64,000 bases of DNA from positions 12,152,001 through 12,216,000 of the forward strand of contig NC_063256.1 in assembly GCF_019578655.1 (NCBI RefSeq), read 5' to 3'. How positions within the stretch are numbered: position 1 is the first letter of the stretch; the number at the start of each line of letters is the position of its first letter. This DNA comes from Ricinus communis. Lineage: Eukaryota; Streptophyta; Magnoliopsida; Malpighiales; Euphorbiaceae. The notes beneath the pieces were generated by a model that did not search any database, had not been told where the DNA came from, and saw nothing but the letters and a program-made list of their open reading frames with translations. Of this stretch, positions 59,374-64,000 are shown one piece after another. The position numbers and the translations under genes are program-made.

Positions 59374-60854
59374 ACTCAAAAGATAATTATCCACTAATTA
59401 TATAAAAATTATTTGAATCTCCTTCTTGGGCCTTAATAAATTAAGCTAGACCCAAACTATTAATAGCTCACGTGTCTGATTTTCGAGCCTTTAATAGCCG
59501 TAGTCCAATTAACCCCCATTAGTACGTTTTTGGCTCAAATTTTCCTCTTTAGCAATTATTTTCTGAATTTAGATAAGAAAACTAAAGTAAGGTAAAACAC
59601 ATCTTTATATCATATTATATATACAAATATATCATTAAAGCTCTAAAATACTCTTAAATATTTATATACAATTTAAATCGATCGGGAAGAACATATATAA
59701 TTACATATCACATTAAAAATTTTAATAATATTATATAATTTAACTGTTATTATAACCAGTCATATTTATAAATTACATAAGTGATAATAAATTCTAAAGT
59801 AAAAATACTTTTTTCTGTTAGTGATTATTCCTGAACTACTACTGGCAACAACAACAGTATGGCCACAATGTTTTAAATCCTGATAGCTGCAGGGTTCATA
59901 AGTACACTTTGACCTCCCTTTTTGTAACTTGAAATGCAAGTTAAATAGGATGATGATTGGCCTCAAGCCGCCAATCAATAACAAACAAAAATATTACTTG
60001 TTATTATTATTTTCTGGAAAAACTTTTCAACTTTACGATCAAGCTTGGATATATTGCAAACACATGCATGTAAGCAATTAAATATGAAAATACTAATGTT
60101 CAACCCAATATAATAGCTAACTTCTTGTACCAATAATCCTACGGCCGTCTCTCTTTGTAAAGTCAATATTAAATTAATTAACAAGTTTGAATCTATGCTA
60201 CGAACATGATTTATTCTTTTCCCAGCATACATAATATCTCATGACTACATTAAACCTCTAATATGATTTCTTCCACTGCATGAAAATTTGGAAAAAAGAA
60301 GTTATCCATACATTTAAATAAATAGAAAGGAAAAATAATTAAATAATATTATAACTAGCTCTATGCACATTTCAACTGATTCATTTCTCTGAGTCCAGCA
60401 ATATGCATTCAGCAATAATCTCTGGATAATTTCCAAGGTCAAATAAACTTACTTTTTTTCTTTTTTTGCATTATTTTTCTTTCTTGAATGAATACCTGCG
60501 ACAGGTTATTTAATTATGTGTGTAGCAAAATTCTCTTTTTAGTCTTAAAAAGGAAAAGAAGTAACGTTCGTTGAATGATTGGAGCTGCTCTGCCATCGGC
60601 AACATTTTCGGCCAGCAACTTCTCAAGTTTCACATGCAAAGTCTACGTGACGACTGTTGCGTGCACATGCAAATACTATATATATATATCTCACCAGCTA
60701 CGTAAGCCTCCCATCCATCTCTACCCAATAAACATAACTTAATTTTCATTTAGATTTTACTTGCTTCATTATAAATCAGCAAGTTTAACTATTCTTGGGT
60801 TCTTTTCGTGCAGAGAACATTAGAATTTTGGCTTAAGACTTTGAAAAGATTCCA

Positions 60855-60894
<40 letters not shown>

Positions 60895-61474
60895 CATGAT
60901 TCAAAGTTCTCAAAGTTTATTTATTTATTTAGATGAATTAAGTTTTTCTAATATGATCAGTAGGAACTCGTACCATTTAATAGGACTCCTCAGCCCTTAT
61001 TGCTAAACCAATGTATTATTGATTGTTTATAATCTCATACCAATTTAGTTAAGCATCTTAGACCAAAAATTAATAATTAAGGGACAGAAATAATAAAGCA
61101 TCTAATAATAATCATGTTACTGCGCTCATATTTTCTTCAATTTTTATTTTTTTTTAAATTACCAATATAATTATGTAATCATAATTTAAGACACATTAAA
61201 TTAAATCATGAAAAGCTTATCACATATATATGCTCAAAATCTCCATGGACTCATAGCTTATCACATGTCACCGTACATATCTAATTAGCTACGGGTACTT
61301 GAAGATGTGCAAATTAAGAAAGAAAAAAAAAAGGGCTTAAGCAAAAGTTTCAACTTCACATCTGTTTTATTAATTAAAAAACTTGATTGTGTTTATCCTA
61401 ATACTAGCTGACAAATATTATTGAAGCAACAACATTCTCACAGTTCCTTAAATGCGGAAACACTCTTCACACAA
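59374..61474. other. Upstream region of PG7
   Basis: 60575-60735 and 61205-61335 are collinear with 36595-36770 and 37900-38040 upstream of PG6. A (TA)n run lies at 60857-60892. No other gene recognised. Confidence 0.65.
60857..60892. repeat. (AT)n microsatellite
   Basis: About 18 AT units. Confidence 0.95.
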
Positions 61475-61486
61475 CTATAAATAACC
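61475..61486 (+). promoter_or_regulatory. TATA box of PG7
   Basis: CTATAAATAACC, 85-96 bp before the ATG; same box as PG6. A CT-rich leader including (CT)7 lies at 61529-61542. Confidence 0.8.
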
Positions 61487-61570
61487 ACCTCAACCGCCAT
61501 TTTTGTATCATCCAACTACCTTCTTAATCTCTCTCTCTCTCTCCCCCCCTCTCTTTATTTTACATTGAAA

Positions 61571-63372
61571 ATGGCTTATAAGCTTGCAATTTCTTTTGCA
61601 CTCTCCTTCTTCTTCATCTTTCACTTCTCAAATGCAGCTTCCTATAATGTACTAAACTTTGGAGCAAAACCAGACGGGAAAACAGACTCAACACAGCCTT
61701 TCCTCAAGACATGGGCAGCCGCATGTAACTCACCTACTGCATCGACAGTTTATGTGCCGAAAGGAAGGTACTTGATCAAGGCAATAGAGTTTAGAGGTCC
61801 ATGCAAGAGAAGAATTACTGTTAAGATTGATGGAAGTATTGTAGCTCCAATGGATTATCGAGCTCTTGGCAATTCTGGGTATTGGATTTTGTTCGCTAAA
61901 GTTAATCAAATTGCTGTTTTTGGTGGTACCCTTGATGCCAAAGGTGCTGCCTTCTGGGCTTGCAGGGCTTCTGGAAAGAGTTGTCCTGTTGGAGCTAGGG
62001 TAAGTTAACTATTTTGAACTATTTAAATCATACAAATATTTATGTAAATATATACAACTCTATTATTTATATGGATCGTCATGGTATAATAGACAACTAT
62101 TAGCTAGTTAAAGCTTAAAATAACCTAAAAAGAACACTAGTTATAAAAGATATATCCTCTTTGTAATATCCTAAGTTGTAATATCCTCTTCTCCTACCTC
62201 CACATGTTTAATTTGTTACTGTGAGTACAAGAACTAGAAATATGTTTTTGCATCAATTGGTATTTAATTTGGTTTAATTACTATTAATGCATTGCAGTCT
62301 ATAACATTCGACTGGACAAACGATGTGATAATAAGTGGGTTGAGATCAATCAACAGTCAGACTATGCATCTTGTAATTAATAATAGCAACAACGTGCAAG
62401 TTCGAAATGTGAAGCTTATAGCTCCAGACCAAAGCCCCAATACAGATGGAATCCATGTTCAGACATCCACAGGCGTAACAATCACAGGCAGTACTCTTCA
62501 GACAGGCGATGATTGCGTATCCATTGGTCCAGGCACTAAGAACTTGCTTATGAGCCATATCAAATGTGGCCCTGGTCATGGCATCAGGTAATTCATATCC
62601 TCTTCATTTTTTCCCCTTCTGTAATCTATACCTTTAAACTATTTAAAAGAGAAACAATTCTTTTTATAAAGAAAATATTTTAAAAATATACTACAATTAA
62701 TAAAAACATATCCTTCCTTATTGTGTAAATAATGGTTGTCTGTCAGTTTTTTTAGATTGTTTTTAAATTATTTATCAATTATTTTTATTATTTTTCAATT
62801 GCTTTTGGTTTTTTCCAGTTATTTTATTAAAAAATAATTAAAAAATAAAATCAGCCAAAACTGTAAAACTGGAAAAAAATAAAAAATAAAAAAATCATTT
62901 TTTTATATTTTTAACATAATAAAAATGAAAAATTAACCGTAAATTTAATAAAGAAAACATGATATTTCTTATATTTTCCCAAAAACTATATAAAAATAAA
63001 AACATTTTTTTCTCTGAATCCGGACCCATAACTTAAGCCCAAATAAAGCTAACAATAAACCTGTAAGAATTATTATTTTAAAACTTTATCACTATTAAAA
63101 TGAGACTTCTCTCTGAGTCATCCAATCACTAATGATGATTATTTAAAGTAAAGCCAGTTATTTTCTAAGGAATGACAAAATTATTGCAGTCTCTACCAAA
63201 TAGTTTATGTTGTTTTAGACGTTTAAGTTGAAAAAAGAAATTCCAACAGCCGAAAAAACTGTACCAAAATAAGGCCTACACTATTTGAAAAATACAAGGA
63301 ATTTCTATGTCTTCCAACCACTTATAAATCCAAAAGCCCCTGATCGATAAATCATAAGTTAGTGTGCAATCA

Positions 63373-63407
<35 letters not shown>

Positions 63408-63988
63408 TATTGAATCTTTATTTCTTGTATTTCACAGCATTGGCAGCTTGGGCAGAGAATACGATGAAGATGGAGTGCAAAATATAACCCTAACAGATGC
63501 AGTTTTCATAGGATCAGACAATGGTGTAAGGATCAAAACATGGGCTAGGCCCAGCACTAGCTTTGTAAGGAATGTTCTCTTCCAAAACATCATCATGATG
63601 AACGTAAAGAACCCTATTATCATTGACCAGGATTACTGTCCTGACAACATAGGCTGCCCTAACCAGGTAATTAAGCAGCATCAACTCAGTAATCGATGAA
63701 AAATAGAAAATAGAATCATTTGTCGCGAATCTTACTCTAATTAACTTTTTTTTTTTTCTAACTTCACAGCATTCTGGTGTAAAGATTAGTCAAATAACGT
63801 ACAAAAATATAAAAGGAACATCGAGGTCGCCGCAGGCTGTAACATTTGAATGTAGCCCCAGTAATCCATGCAGGGAAATAGAATTACATGATATAAAGCT
63901 CACTTACATGAATAAAGCTGCAACTTCTTCATGTAAGAACATAGCAGGAACCAGCAGTGGACTAATCATACCTGAAAGTTGTTTGTAA
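61571..63988 (+). CDS. PG7: exopolygalacturonase (GH28), complete, group C
   Basis: Exons 61571-61999, 62298-62587, 63438-63666 and 63770-63988; 1167 nt, 388 residues. The ATG at 61571 is chosen because it aligns with the PG6 start (MAYKLAIS against MANKFAIS). The signal peptide is followed by [20 protein letters not shown]. Active-site blocks: NTDG (191-194), GDDC (213-216), GHG (236-238), RIK (271-273). Sister of PG6 with identical exon lengths. Intron 2 (850 nt) is about twice that of PG6 and holds a (TA)n run (63375-63404) and a run of A-rich repeats (62780-63000). Ends PESCL; the stop is only 12 bp from the window edge, so the 3' UTR is not seen. Function as for PG1. Confidence 0.95.
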
Positions 63989-64000
63989 GAGCAACTTATC

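Noticed and set aside
59811..59823. TTTTCTGTTAGTG as the right end of a CACTA element starting at 54485
   Set aside because: The terminal match is imperfect, the flanking 3-mers differ (ACT against ATT), and the interval contains DNA that is duplicated PG flank.
61565..61570. Upstream in-frame non-ATG start for PG7
   Set aside because: TTG is not needed. The ATG at 61571 aligns with the PG6 start and begins the signal peptide.

Overview
This window is nuclear DNA from a flowering plant, very probably a eudicot. Four things point there: strongly AT-rich intergenic DNA, small GT-AG introns, plant GH28 exopolygalacturonase genes, and a dense load of plant transposons (solo LTRs, Mutator-like, PIF/Harbinger-like and hAT-like MITEs). 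A decayed plastid DNA insertion also fits. I cannot name the species from the sequence.

The main content is a tandem cluster of pollen-type exopolygalacturonase genes (glycoside hydrolase family 28). Seven complete genes lie on the + strand, starting at 9780, 18041, 22173, 25499, 31965, 38197 and 61571. The 5' end of an eighth runs off the left edge on the - strand (144 down to 1). Every complete gene has four exons. Exon 2 is always 290 nt and exon 3 always 229 nt, with the same intron phases. All four GH28 active-site blocks (NTDG, GDDC, GHG, RIK) are intact, each gene has an N-terminal signal peptide, and most have a clear TATA box 60-110 bp upstream. All seven look functional, at 388-396 residues. 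They fall into three groups: A (left partial gene, PG1, PG2, PG3), B (PG4, PG5) and C (PG6, PG7). In groups B and C the upstream DNA is also recognisably duplicated. The products are expected to be secreted and to trim homogalacturonan from chain ends in the wall, classically in pollen and pollen tubes.

Layout: 1-144 partial PG (-). 145-9779 gene-poor, with a plastid-derived rps18 fragment near 3.4-3.9 kb and old MITEs. 9780-33848 five PG genes with MITEs between and within them. 33849-38196 intergenic. 38197-40362 PG6. 40363-61570 a 21-kb transposon nest. 61571-63988 PG7.

The nest separates the two group C sisters. It holds a decayed Mutator-type transposase next to a plant-mobile-domain gene (- strand, 42.1-45.4 kb). 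It also holds a gag-bearing Ty3/gypsy remnant (about 47.0-52.4 kb) interrupted by a 2.9-kb solo LTR with a perfect 5-bp target duplication, a CACTA-type terminus at 54.5 kb, and a second solo LTR of the same family with its own perfect 5-bp duplication (56.4-59.4 kb). I found no tRNA, rRNA, CRISPR or prokaryotic-type feature. I did not find a previously undescribed system. The most informative content is how the PG array was built and broken up.
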